In this document: positions 50,065 through 58,932 of the stretch, piece by piece
Position numbering within the stretch: position 1 is the stretch's first letter
Layout: every line of letters begins with the position of its first letter
Source: Cytophagales bacterium
GTDB taxonomy: Bacteria; Bacteroidota; Bacteroidia; Cytophagales; Spirosomataceae
Assembly (NCBI GenBank): GCA_004292855.1
Contig: RDXN01000032.1
Coordinates: forward strand, 124,001 to 188,000
Length of the DNA: 64,000 nucleotides
Reading direction: 5' to 3'
Notes under the pieces: model-generated
Seen by the model: only the letters and a program-made list of their open reading frames with translations
What the model was told of the DNA's origin: nothing
Database searches by the model: none
Position numbers and translations under genes: made by a program

Positions 50065-51288
50065 ATGAAAAAGCTCCTCTTCTCGTTTGCTACGGCCCTG
50101 CAAAACATCCGCGCCCGGTTTTTTCACACCGTCCTGTCTATTTTGGGTATCGTGATTGGCGTTGCGGCCCTCGTGGCCATCCTGTCGCTGATCGATGGCA
50201 TGGAGGAATACGCCCGCAATCAGATCTCTAGTACCACCTCGCTCAAGGCCATCATGCTGCAAACGGAGCCGTACAAAACGGTTAACGACGTGCGGGTTCG
50301 GAAAGAGTCCTACGACTATTTCGATCATGCCTCTTTTGGTCGGATGCGGGCGGCACTGACCAAACCGGCTACCGGCTACCTGTATTGGCGGCAGAACAGC
50401 GAGATCAATCTCAAGGCCGATACACGCAAAACAGGGACGCTCATCTCCGGCACCACCTTTCCCCTGCATCCCGACCTGAAACTGATTCACGGTCGGGCGT
50501 TTACGGAAGCCGAGGTCCTAGACAAACAGCCCGTTGCGTTTATCAATCAGTTACTAGCCAAGCAGTTAGTTGGCAAGCAGACGGAGCAATCGGCCATCGG
50601 GCGTGAGGTGGTTTATGGCGGTAAAATCCTGAAAATAATCGGTATTTCGGAGGATAAAGATGCTCAGTCAGGGCAACTGCTCATGCCTCTCTCGTTAATT
50701 CCCGACAGCGCACTCCGGGCTACGCCACCAATGGGGATTGTTGAGGCTACCAATGTGGAGGACGTGCCCATCCTAAAAACCGAAATCGAAACCTGGATGA
50801 AGGCCAACCAGAAACATGGCGCGAGCGATTTTATGCTCATCACCAACGAGCAGCGCGTGGCCCAGGTAGCCAAAGGGTTTCTGTTGTTTCGGTTAATCAT
50901 GGGCCTTATTGTGGGTATTTCGGTGCTGGTGGGCGGCATTGGCGTGATGAACGTGCTGCTGATTTCGGTAAACGAGCGGACCGTCGAGATTGGCGTTCGG
51001 AAGGCGTTGGGGGCCAAGAAACGCGACATTCTCTGGCAATTTCTCTCCGAATCCATCACCATCTCAACCTTCGGAAGTTTGCTGGGGCTGGCGTTGGGCA
51101 TTCTGAGCACGATGGTCATTATCCCGATCATCAAAGCACTCACCGACGTACCGTTTCAGGTGGCCTACACCTGGAATACGTTCGGAGTGATCGTTGTCGT
51201 AGCCATGCTCATCGGCATCATTTTCGGGACGTACCCCGCCATGCGAGCCGCCCGCCTTGACCCCGTTGAGGCCATTCGGCGGGAGTAG
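50065..51288 (+). CDS. MacB/FtsX-type ABC transporter permease
   Basis: The 407-aa protein has the MacB-like layout. One N-terminal membrane helix lies in 'FHTVLSILGIVIGVAALVAI'. A periplasmic MacB_PCD domain spans about 45-270, and three C-terminal FtsX helices follow, with 'GGIGVMNVLLISVNERTVEI', 'GVRKALGAKKRDI' and the end 'YPAMRAARLDPVEAIRRE'. Such permeases work with a LolD/MacB-type ATPase in mechanotransmission, lipoprotein or export functions. No ATPase gene is adjacent. A long hairpin abuts its start and may affect translation. Confidence 0.92.
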   Translation: MKKLLFSFATALQNIRARFFHTVLSILGIVIGVAALVAILSLIDGMEEYARNQISSTTSLKAIMLQTEPYKTVNDVRVRKESYDYFDHASFGRMRAALTKPATGYLYWRQNSEINLKADTRKTGTLISGTTFPLHPDLKLIHGRAFTEAEVLDKQPVAFINQLLAKQLVGKQTEQSAIGREVVYGGKILKIIGISEDKDAQSGQLLMPLSLIPDSALRATPPMGIVEATNVEDVPILKTEIETWMKANQKHGASDFMLITNEQRVAQVAKGFLLFRLIMGLIVGISVLVGGIGVMNVLLISVNERTVEIGVRKALGAKKRDILWQFLSESITISTFGSLLGLALGILSTMVIIPIIKALTDVPFQVAYTWNTFGVIVVVAMLIGIIFGTYPAMRAARLDPVEAIRRE

Positions 51289-51326
51289 CCAAAGGAGGAG
51301 AGTAGGAAGGAGGAAAGGAGAATGGT

Positions 51327-51713
51327 TTAGGACTGCCGTTGCCCGTAGCAGAAACAGAGGCCGTCGGGGGCCACCACGAAGAACATTTTCCAAAGCGTAT
51401 CGCCCTGACGTTGAAAAGAAAAATCGGGATTCTCGTTGGATAAGCCGTTGGTTTTCAGCTCGGAAAAGGCCGTTTCTACATCGTCGACCTCAAAAAAGCA
51501 CCCATCCTGCGTGGGGTCCCCGCCGTTTTCGGCCAATCCCAGTTCGATCCCATCTCGGGCGATTACGGCCCGTTTGGGGGGCGCATCGGTTTGGTAGGTG
51601 CGCTGAAAACCGAGTACCGTTTCATAAAACGGCAGGGCGGTTTCGAGGTTTTCGACGGGTAAATTCAGGGCGTCCTGTTGGTAGGGCCAGGCTTGTTTGA
51701 GGGTTGCTTTCAT
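51327..51713 (-). CDS. VOC superfamily (glyoxalase/bleomycin-resistance-like) protein
   Basis: The 128-aa protein has the paired beta-alpha-beta-beta-beta layout of the vicinal oxygen chelate fold: 'ALNLPVENLETALPFYETVL', 'GIELGLAENGGDP', 'CFFEVDDVETAFSELKTNGL' and 'FFVVAPDGLCFCYGQ'. Metal-ligand assignment is unclear, so it may be a binding protein rather than an enzyme. The substrate is unknown. It is convergent with the ABC permease gene and has a repeat upstream. Confidence 0.86.
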   Translation of the reverse strand: MKATLKQAWPYQQDALNLPVENLETALPFYETVLGFQRTYQTDAPPKRAVIARDGIELGLAENGGDPTQDGCFFEVDDVETAFSELKTNGLSNENPDFSFQRQGDTLWKMFFVVAPDGLCFCYGQRQS

Positions 51714-51747
51714 CGGATTTGGCAGATTATATGGTAGAACTGATTAG

Positions 51748-51838
51748 TTTTTGTCATTCCGAGGAACGAGGAATCTTACGGTCTGGCATTGCGATAATTA
51801 ACTGACTGTGAGATTCCTCGTTCCTCGGAATGACAAAA
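51748..51838. repeat. inverted repeat of the TTTTTGTCATTCCGAGG family
   Basis: Arms at 51748-51776 and 51811-51838 are complementary over 28 bp without mismatch and share the sequence of the element at 33439. It fills most of the 154-bp gap between the VOC gene and the Tat-exported protein. Confidence 0.9.
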
Positions 51839-51867
51839 GTAAAATTCGAATAATTAGGTGAGAGTAC

Positions 51868-53679
51868 TTATTTCGACATTATTCCCAACTCTATCGCTGC
51901 AATAGTAAACGGCTGCTTGCCGTTGTTCTCCACCACGATCTCGTTCCAACCCTCACGCACGAGCGAGACCGGAAAGCGGTACAGATACCCCACATGGGTG
52001 TTGGTCAGGTGCGTTTGTGGACCGCTCGGAAACAGCAGTTCGTCGGTGCGCTCGTTCTTGACGGTGGGCCACGAGCCGTTGACCGAAAGAGCCATAAACG
52101 TCATGGGCGTATCGGCGCGGAGCACCACCTGCACGCGGAGTTCCAGATTACGGTCGCTGGGTTCGGCGCACATGGGCACCCGGAACGCTCGCTGCCCGTT
52201 GGGTTCGAGCAGGGCCGGGAGTTGGGCGGGTAGCTCGAACGGGGTCAGCGTGGGGGAGGGGCCGCCCGTTGCCAGCGAATAGTGTTTGGGGCGACCCCGC
52301 AATTGGTCGAGTTGGTGGTGGTTTTGGCCCAAAGCCGAGTAGTCGGCACGCAGGCCGGGCAGGTTGGGCTGGTCGGTGCAGAAAAAGTTGAACCACTCGA
52401 TGCCATCGGCCCCCAACGCGAGTTTCCCGGCTGCATTGCCCGCTATGAGGGCCGGACTTGCGGGCAGTCGGCGCATGGACTGCGTCTGCCCACGAGCTTT
52501 GTCGAGAGTTGGCAGCGTATTGACGCCATCTTCGAGAACGCCGTAAATAGCCACCCGGTCGCCGAGTTGGGCGCGGAGGGTGTCGTGGGGCATGTCCCAG
52601 GTGGTGCAATAAAACCCCGATGGGCAAACCAGATCCACGAGGCCCTCGCGGCAGAGCGTCGGCACGTCGAGGCCGATGCTCCTGAGCAAATCGAGCCGGG
52701 CCGGTATCCGCAAACTCAGCGGGTAGGGTCGCCCGGTTTGTTTGGCCCGCCGTTTGGTCAGGGCGCGAATCTCCCGAATCCAGTCGGTTATGGTCCTCAC
52801 GGTTTGGGGCGATGCGTTCGGTTCGCAGCAGAGCGGTTGCCGCCACCAATCGAGTTCGAGACCCTCAAAATCGTAGTCCTCGACCACCTCCCGAATTTGG
52901 GCAAACATAAAGTCGCGGACTTCTTTTTTTTCGTAGTTGAGGCCCTGCCGATACAGGTAATTCTGATCGCCATACGAACTGTTTTTCAGGCGCATTTCCT
53001 TCTGTTTCAGCAGGAGTACGTTGAAAAAACTCCCCTCGAAATTCATGTGGCCGTGCATGTCGTTCATCCGAATGCTCACCCAGGGCGACACCTGCCGTTG
53101 CCGACAGGCCGTTGCGGTTTCGGCCAGCCAGTCAACGCCCGCATTGAGCAGGTCCTGGTATCGGTTCATGAACGGGACCATCGAGTCCAGAAACGCTTCG
53201 ACGGCTTCGGGTTCGGTGATGCCCTGGCAAATGGCGTGGCCCCGAAAAAACTCCCGGTTGCCCCGCGTGTAGCCCTCCAAAATGGTCGGGATGGTTTTGC
53301 TCGGATACCAGGCCCGCGAGGCATTGGCGTTGATAATGAACGTGTCGATCCCGTTGTCGGCGAGCGTATCGACGTAGCGGTGAATGGCCGACGCCCTGAA
53401 CGGCCCGCCCTCGGCAGTGGGTTTGGGGTTGAGCTTGCCCGTACGGGGATTCACGACCGTTTTGAGGGTGAACTCTTCGGGTTGCCAGAGTTCGGGGTTG
53501 TAAAAAAACACGCAGGTATCGCCGTTGAACAGGTTGCGGTGTTTTTCCAGCACGGGATTGCGGGGGCGTTTACGGGCGTTTTCCTGACCCGAAACGAGTA
53601 TGTCAGGCGCGACCAATGCCCCTGTTAGACTGTTTTTCAGGAAGTTACGGCGCGAATAGTCTAATTGGTTTGAGGACAT
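51868..53679 (-). CDS. Tat-exported TIM-barrel protein, glycoside-hydrolase-like
   Basis: The 603-aa protein begins with a twin-arginine signal ('YSRRNFLKNSLTGALVAPDI'). A (beta/alpha)8-like region of about 400 residues follows, with 'YVDTLADNGIDTFIINANAS', 'SPWVSIRMNDMHGHMNFEG' and 'VVEDYDFEGLELDWWRQPLC'. The last resembles the acidic strand-4 motif of GHL-type glycosidases. A C-terminal beta-sandwich (about 490-603) ends with 'VSLVREGWNEIVVENNGKQP'. No exact glycosidase family is recognised. Its position before the FG-GAP and haem-protein genes suggests carbohydrate use; the substrate is unknown. Confidence 0.75.
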   Translation of the reverse strand: MSSNQLDYSRRNFLKNSLTGALVAPDILVSGQENARKRPRNPVLEKHRNLFNGDTCVFFYNPELWQPEEFTLKTVVNPRTGKLNPKPTAEGGPFRASAIHRYVDTLADNGIDTFIINANASRAWYPSKTIPTILEGYTRGNREFFRGHAICQGITEPEAVEAFLDSMVPFMNRYQDLLNAGVDWLAETATACRQRQVSPWVSIRMNDMHGHMNFEGSFFNVLLLKQKEMRLKNSSYGDQNYLYRQGLNYEKKEVRDFMFAQIREVVEDYDFEGLELDWWRQPLCCEPNASPQTVRTITDWIREIRALTKRRAKQTGRPYPLSLRIPARLDLLRSIGLDVPTLCREGLVDLVCPSGFYCTTWDMPHDTLRAQLGDRVAIYGVLEDGVNTLPTLDKARGQTQSMRRLPASPALIAGNAAGKLALGADGIEWFNFFCTDQPNLPGLRADYSALGQNHHQLDQLRGRPKHYSLATGGPSPTLTPFELPAQLPALLEPNGQRAFRVPMCAEPSDRNLELRVQVVLRADTPMTFMALSVNGSWPTVKNERTDELLFPSGPQTHLTNTHVGYLYRFPVSLVREGWNEIVVENNGKQPFTIAAIELGIMSK

Positions 53680-53748
53680 AGTGGTTCTCCGACAACATTT
53701 ATGAAGGGGTATTTTATAAAGAGTAAAGGCTGAGGATAGGTAGTTAGG

Positions 53749-53864
53749 ATAGCCCCATCGGGGCGGTATGTTCAGAGTTAACCCTTGTACATACCGCCCC
53801 GATGGGGCTTTGCCAATACTTGAGCTATTTGTTTTCTATTGACATGCCACCCCGCTGGGGTTAC
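53749..53864. repeat. REP-like element, three hairpin units
   Basis: AGCCCCATCGGGGCGGTATG at 53751 faces its reverse unit at 53790-53812. A third unit in reverse (53834-53863) carries the TTTTCTATTGACATG tail seen at 29342 and 39689. It occupies the 373-bp gap between the genes at 51868 and 54053; the remaining 190 bp, to 54052, shows no gene. Confidence 0.8.
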
Positions 53865-54052
53865 CTCACCAAACCTATTTACTCTCAAGGCCCGTATCGC
53901 TTAGAATATCGACCTTTTATTTTTATTCTGAAGGCTATTGTGCCCTCTCAGGTCGCTATTTATCAGGTAGTTGTGTTTTAAAGGGCCGAGGATGAGACCT
54001 TTCTAAACCTGCAGGGCGGGTCGCTGGAGCGGTCTCAAAGACCTTAGAGGTT

Positions 54053-55198
54053 TTAGTTTTTCCCTTCGTTAAAGAACACCGTCAATCCATCTTTTCCGGC
54101 CACCACAATATCCAGCCGACCTGTTTTGCGTAGATCGGCCAGTTCGAACGAGATACCGGTGCCCTTGCCCACCCCCGCCGGGCCATAGGCAATGGTGTGC
54201 TTGGTGAAGGTTTTGCCATCCCACGTGAAATAATACAGCCCCACCTCGTCGTAGCAGCCGGGGTCGGTGTCGTTGTGGGCGCGGAATCGCTTGCCCGTGA
54301 CCAGATCGGGGCGTTTGTCGCCGTCGATATCGGCCCATTCGAGGGTGTGGTATTGCGAGTTCTTCTCGTCGATCACGTGCTTCACCCAGCTTCGTTTACC
54401 ATCCCGGCTCTGTTGCTCGTACCAATGCAGGCCGTAGCCGTGGCCCTGCCCCACGATGAGGTCGTTTTTCCGGTCGCCGTTTAGGTCGGTTACGATCACG
54501 GGCACGCTGGCCACGCCAATATCGAACTCCTCGCGCAGTTCCCAAGAGTCATTGCCCATGTTTTCGAGCCAGCCTTTTGTTACAACAAAATCGCCCCGGC
54601 CATCGCCGTTGATGTCGCCGAAGCCCAGTCCGTGCCCCTGCGTGGGGGCCACGTTTACCTGCCGAAAGGTGTTTGGTTTGTCGAGTTTGAAATATTTCAG
54701 GGGTTTGCCGGGGTTATTGGGCACGATCTCGATTTGCCCGTCGCCATCGACGTCCCAGGCGCGGGTGGTTTCGGTATTGCCCACGAAGGCCACCTCATGA
54801 ATAGGCCAGGGTTTGCCATCGGACCCGGTGTTTTCGAGCCACCGCAACGACCCGCCCCAGTAGCCGCCCGTCACCACGTCCAGATCACCGTCGGCATCCA
54901 CGTCGAGTGGGATGGTCGAGAAGTCGTCGTAATACTGATCGTAGCGTTTTTGGTCGCCAATGAGCTTGCGCCGACGAAACGAGGTCTGGCGGTTGTCGCC
55001 GTTTTCGTACCAAAAATCGCCCGAGACCAGATCGGGTTTCCCATCTTTGTTCACGTCGATAATGCCTACCGACTCGTAGCTCTCAGCAGCCACAAAATGG
55101 CGACTAAACCGCACCCCGCCCGGAGCCGAAACCGTGGTGACGCGAGTAGTAGAGGCTGTCAGAATGAATGTAAGTACTGAATAGAAAATAAGTTTCAT
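54053..55198 (-). CDS. FG-GAP/VCBS-repeat propeller protein, exported
   Basis: The 381-aa protein has a signal peptide of about 23 residues and a seven-bladed propeller built from FG-GAP/VCBS-type repeats. These have Asp-rich calcium loops such as 'DVNKDGKPDLVSGDFWYENG', 'DVDADGDLDVVTGGYW', 'DINGDGRGDFVVTKGWLENM' and 'DLNGDRKNDLIVGQG'. Such proteins bind partners or glycans and are often encoded next to PVC-type haem proteins, as here. No catalytic motif is visible. A perfect hairpin at 55229-55277 separates it from the upstream gene. Confidence 0.9.
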   Translation of the reverse strand: MKLIFYSVLTFILTASTTRVTTVSAPGGVRFSRHFVAAESYESVGIIDVNKDGKPDLVSGDFWYENGDNRQTSFRRRKLIGDQKRYDQYYDDFSTIPLDVDADGDLDVVTGGYWGGSLRWLENTGSDGKPWPIHEVAFVGNTETTRAWDVDGDGQIEIVPNNPGKPLKYFKLDKPNTFRQVNVAPTQGHGLGFGDINGDGRGDFVVTKGWLENMGNDSWELREEFDIGVASVPVIVTDLNGDRKNDLIVGQGHGYGLHWYEQQSRDGKRSWVKHVIDEKNSQYHTLEWADIDGDKRPDLVTGKRFRAHNDTDPGCYDEVGLYYFTWDGKTFTKHTIAYGPAGVGKGTGISFELADLRKTGRLDIVVAGKDGLTVFFNEGKN

Positions 55199-55228
55199 AA
55201 AGTGTATTAGTTAGTTGTGCATCGCCTG

Positions 55229-55277
55229 ACCACCCCCCTGCCCCCTCCTGTTTTAGGAGGGGGCAGGGGGGTGGTCA
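55229..55277. terminator. 22-bp perfect GC-rich hairpin between haem protein and FG-GAP genes
   Basis: Arms 55229-55250 and 55256-55277 are exact complements with a 5-nt loop (GTTTT). It lies 6 bp past the stop of the minus-strand haem-protein gene. The CCCCCTCCT...AGGAGGGGG core is related to the palindrome inside the penicillin acylase gene. Confidence 0.75.
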
Positions 55278-55282
55278 AACAA

Positions 55283-58200
55283 TTATTTTACACTCAGCAA
55301 ATACCCCAGCAGATCGTTGAACTCTTTTTCGGGCAATACGGTGCCGAAATGGTCGGGCATGAGCGTGTGCCGGGAAGCCTGCACCTCGGCCAGGTCGGAG
55401 CGCGATACAACGAACTCGGTTCCGGTGGCATCGGCGTAGGTGATCGTCTGTTCATCGTCGCGTCGGAAGAGGCCGGTTTTTACATCGCCCGCTTTGAGTT
55501 TGATCGTGTAGACCCGAAAGGCTTCGGAGATGTTCCGGTTGGGGTCCAGAATCTTGGTGGCCAGCGATTGGGTGCCCCACGAGCCAATGCCGTCGAGTTG
55601 CGGGCCAATCAAACCACCCTCTTTGGCAATCTGATGGCAAGCTGAGCAGTGGGCCAGAAATATCTCTTTCCCGGTTTCGGGCAGGCCCGGTGTGGTGGTA
55701 AACGAAGTTAACCGACTCGTAATCAAGGCTTCTCGTTCGGGGTCGATGGGGGAGAGATTGGCCGTGAGTTGCTTGTGTTTCTCTTTTTGCTTCTCGCCCA
55801 TGTTGAGCAACAGCCGGTCTTCGATACCTGGCTGCACCAGAATCCGGGTGTAGAGCGTTCCGGCGTACACCTGCGCCATAATCAAGTCTTTCCCGAACGA
55901 CGATGCCGCCAGTGATTTCAACAACTCCAGTTGCACATCGCCTTTGGTGCGTTTCAGGGCCGACTCCATCACGGCCTGAATTTGCTGCATCGTGCTACCC
56001 CGACCGGGCGAATCGCCCAGGATCGTCGCCAAATCTTTGCGGAACGTTTCCGGGTTTTTCGCGTCTTCGATATATTCACCCAGGGTGGCCGCGTAGGTTT
56101 CGGGGGCGAGTTTCATGAGGGCGCGGGCACTCGCCAGCCGGAAATAGTAGGGTTGCGTTTTGTCTAATAGGGTTTGTCTGAGCACCGGTTCGAGGGCCGT
56201 AATCCCGAACTCCCCGGCCAGTTCCAGTCCAAATCGCTTTTGCTCGGCCACATCTTTAGGGCTGGTGGCGGGCAACAGTGGACTCGCTAATCCCCGAAAA
56301 TCGCCCACCCGAACAATGCCTGATGAGTTGTCAACAATCTCAAAACGAACGGGTTGTCCCGAAACATTTGTCAAATCCCACGCCACCGACTCGGCCCGGT
56401 AATCGTTAGTTTTGACAAACTCCGTACAGGCCAGCACGTTCGCCGTGTCCGTAGCCGACACCAGCCGTACCAGATGCCCTCCCCCGATGTTGGTGGCCCC
56501 GTTTACCTGCACCGCCGTGAACGACAAACTCTGCGGAGCCGCGAACACCGCCGACCGGATAACGCCCTTGTAGCCGCCCTGCTCGAAGCCCATAAACCGC
56601 AGATTCTTAGCCAGATTCGTGTTTTGCGGAGGGCCACTGAACAAAACAGGGTGGTCTTTCAGGTACAGAAACTCAGCCAAATTGTATGACCAATCGCCCG
56701 GTGGCAGGGCTACCAACTCGTTTGCCAGCGTCACGGCCCAGTCCTTCACCAGCGCATTTGTTCCTAAAACCGACGCCATCAGCCCCGTTTTCGGTCCTTT
56801 TGTAGCCTGTTGCACCGCCCGAAACAACACAAACTGACCGCTCCGGTCGGTGGCGTATTTCGCCCGCACAAACTCGATCAGGCCGTTACGCTCGGCGGGG
56901 GGCAGGTGTTTGGCGGCATGGCTCAACAACTTCAGTTGATCGTCTTTGGGCAGGGTGAGCGTTTGGGCCGATTGGAACAAAAACTGCCCCGCGTAGGCTT
57001 CATTCACCCCCGTCATGGGGAGGTTCAACACGGCCCGGTCTCCCTCCGACCACTTGGCCACAGCGACGGCATTGCCCAGTGGTTTGTTGCGCAACAGCGT
57101 CCGCAGAGCCAACTTGTAAGTGTAGTCCAGGTGCGTGTCGAGGGCCGGAATGCGGGATGCATACGCCAGCAACGTCCGCACGGTTTCGAGCGTGGGGTAA
57201 TCGGGCAGGCTCTCGACAGCCACCCGCTGCACATGCGGGCTGGGGTCAGTCAACGCCTTCTTTATCAACGCGTACCGGGTTTCATTCCGAATGGGCGTAG
57301 TCATGGGCAGGGCCGAGGTTCCGGCTCCGGGGGCCTCGTGCATAGCCCGCAGGGCGTGGGTGCGAATGAGCGGGTTCTTGTGGCGGGCGGCCCGCAACAG
57401 CACCGTTTCGGGCAGGGCCGGTCCGCCGGTGCGGTTGAGCTGATGCAAGGCCCACAGGCAATGCACGTATTGGTCGGGTTGAGCACCCGATTTTTTCAGT
57501 ATGGCCAACAACGGTTCCACGGCGGGTCGACCCACTCGGTTCACCAACTGATCCATGACCAGCATCCGCAGGGGCAGGTTTCCCACGGCCAACGCCTTAA
57601 TTAACTCATCGATGCCCGCTTTGGTCCAGTCGGTGCGGGCGAGGGGGTCGGTTTTGCCCCGGTACGTGATGCGCCAAATCCGCCCCCGTTGCCGGTCGCG
57701 CCCCAGGTTGTCGAGCGGCACCTCGTAATGGCCAATAATGCGGTTATAAAAGTCGGCCACGTACAACGCACCGTCGGGACCTTCGAGCATGTCGACGGGC
57801 CGAAACCAGGGGTCGGTGCTGCGGAGTAAATCGCCCTCGTGCGTTGCCACGGGCGACGATCCGTTAAATGTGAACGAGTTACGATAAATTCGACACTTCA
57901 CCACGTCGCCAATGAACAGGCTTTTGCGGTAGGCTTCGGGATAGAGTTTGTTCGACGGCAGCGCGATACCCGACAGGGCGGTGGCCTCCTGCTCGTGAAG
58001 TTTCATCTGCGGGGCAAAGCCGATCCCCTCCGGGATGCGCCCGAAGTGCGGATACTCCGCCCCGCGAATCAACTGGGTCAGGGGCGACGAGTGGCTGTCG
58101 GGTGAGTAGAGGTAGCCCCAATTGTCGTAGACTAGTCCAAAGGGATTCACCCGGCCTTTGGTGAAGAGTTCGGCGCGGGAGCCGTCGAGCCGGAACCGGA

Positions 58201-58879
58201 ACGTGTTGCCCGACCCCATTTCGAGCGTATCGCCATCGGTGCCCCGTACTTTCGAGAGGTTCGTAAAGCCATGACACGCCTGAATCCAGCCATCGAACCC
58301 CCGCGTGAGGTGGTTCACCATGCCGTGGGTGTCTTTGTACTCGAACGGTCCTAGCAACCGCCGACTTTGGTCGGGCTTTTCGTCGCCATCGGTGTCGGTG
58401 TAGCGTGTCAGGTTCGGAATGCTGAACGTGAGGAAACCATCCTGCACCGGCAACAGCCCGATAGGAATATTGAGCGTGTCGAGCACGGGCATAAACCGGT
58501 CGGCCTTCCCGTCGTTGTCGGTGTCTTCCAGGATCGTCACGCGGTCTTTGCCCTGTCCAACCTTCGCCGGGGCCGGGTACTCCGCCGACTGCGTGACCCA
58601 CAGCCGCCCTTTGGCATCGAAGGCCATGTTGAGCGGTTTGCCAATCAGCGGCTCCGACGCAAACAGTTCGATCTTAAAATCGGGGTGCAGGGTAAATCCG
58701 GCCATTTCCTCCTCTGGCGAACACGGCTCCGACTTGCGGATATGTTCGTCGAAATCGCCCCCGCTAAAAGTGCTCTCGGCCACGGCGACCGGGCTGCGTC
58801 GGGTTTGAAGCGACGTTGTACAGCTAATAAGGATACTGATAATCAGGAAAGTACTTAGTCGGGCATACGGAACATTCAT
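55283..58879 (-). CDS. large PVC-type haem-binding CxxCH protein with HEAT repeats
   Basis: The 1198-aa lipoprotein candidate has 'SILISC' near residue 20. A glucose-dehydrogenase-like propeller (about 55-410; 'FDAKGRLWVTQSAEYPAPAK', 'GPDGALYVADFYNRIIGHYE', 'GRIWRITYRGK') is followed by HEAT-like helices (about 420-700) and a beta-sandwich insert near 730-850. The C-terminal haem domain has C1078-S-A-C1081-H1082 and late 'LMPDHFG' as the distal-ligand region. The layout matches the membrane-bound dehydrogenase TIGR02604 plus TIGR02603 haem domain. It is probably a periplasmic electron carrier or sugar dehydrogenase. It lies 53 bp downstream of the MFS gene. Confidence 0.92.
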   Translation of the reverse strand: MNVPYARLSTFLIISILISCTTSLQTRRSPVAVAESTFSGGDFDEHIRKSEPCSPEEEMAGFTLHPDFKIELFASEPLIGKPLNMAFDAKGRLWVTQSAEYPAPAKVGQGKDRVTILEDTDNDGKADRFMPVLDTLNIPIGLLPVQDGFLTFSIPNLTRYTDTDGDEKPDQSRRLLGPFEYKDTHGMVNHLTRGFDGWIQACHGFTNLSKVRGTDGDTLEMGSGNTFRFRLDGSRAELFTKGRVNPFGLVYDNWGYLYSPDSHSSPLTQLIRGAEYPHFGRIPEGIGFAPQMKLHEQEATALSGIALPSNKLYPEAYRKSLFIGDVVKCRIYRNSFTFNGSSPVATHEGDLLRSTDPWFRPVDMLEGPDGALYVADFYNRIIGHYEVPLDNLGRDRQRGRIWRITYRGKTDPLARTDWTKAGIDELIKALAVGNLPLRMLVMDQLVNRVGRPAVEPLLAILKKSGAQPDQYVHCLWALHQLNRTGGPALPETVLLRAARHKNPLIRTHALRAMHEAPGAGTSALPMTTPIRNETRYALIKKALTDPSPHVQRVAVESLPDYPTLETVRTLLAYASRIPALDTHLDYTYKLALRTLLRNKPLGNAVAVAKWSEGDRAVLNLPMTGVNEAYAGQFLFQSAQTLTLPKDDQLKLLSHAAKHLPPAERNGLIEFVRAKYATDRSGQFVLFRAVQQATKGPKTGLMASVLGTNALVKDWAVTLANELVALPPGDWSYNLAEFLYLKDHPVLFSGPPQNTNLAKNLRFMGFEQGGYKGVIRSAVFAAPQSLSFTAVQVNGATNIGGGHLVRLVSATDTANVLACTEFVKTNDYRAESVAWDLTNVSGQPVRFEIVDNSSGIVRVGDFRGLASPLLPATSPKDVAEQKRFGLELAGEFGITALEPVLRQTLLDKTQPYYFRLASARALMKLAPETYAATLGEYIEDAKNPETFRKDLATILGDSPGRGSTMQQIQAVMESALKRTKGDVQLELLKSLAASSFGKDLIMAQVYAGTLYTRILVQPGIEDRLLLNMGEKQKEKHKQLTANLSPIDPEREALITSRLTSFTTTPGLPETGKEIFLAHCSACHQIAKEGGLIGPQLDGIGSWGTQSLATKILDPNRNISEAFRVYTIKLKAGDVKTGLFRRDDEQTITYADATGTEFVVSRSDLAEVQASRHTLMPDHFGTVLPEKEFNDLLGYLLSVK

Positions 58880-58932
58880 GGTGTTGGCAAGCGATTGGGT
58901 GTTATGGGTAGTAAGCGAAAAGATGCCCCAAC

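Noticed and set aside
49909-50490. 193-codon minus-strand frame through the 47-bp inverted repeat
   Set aside because: Antisense to the start of the ABC permease and generated by the palindrome; no support as a gene.
52282-53628. 448-codon open frame on the plus strand, antisense to the Tat-exported protein
   Set aside because: No signal, motif or ribosome-binding site; codon choice mirrors the third positions of the real gene. Long antisense frames are common in this GC-rich DNA.
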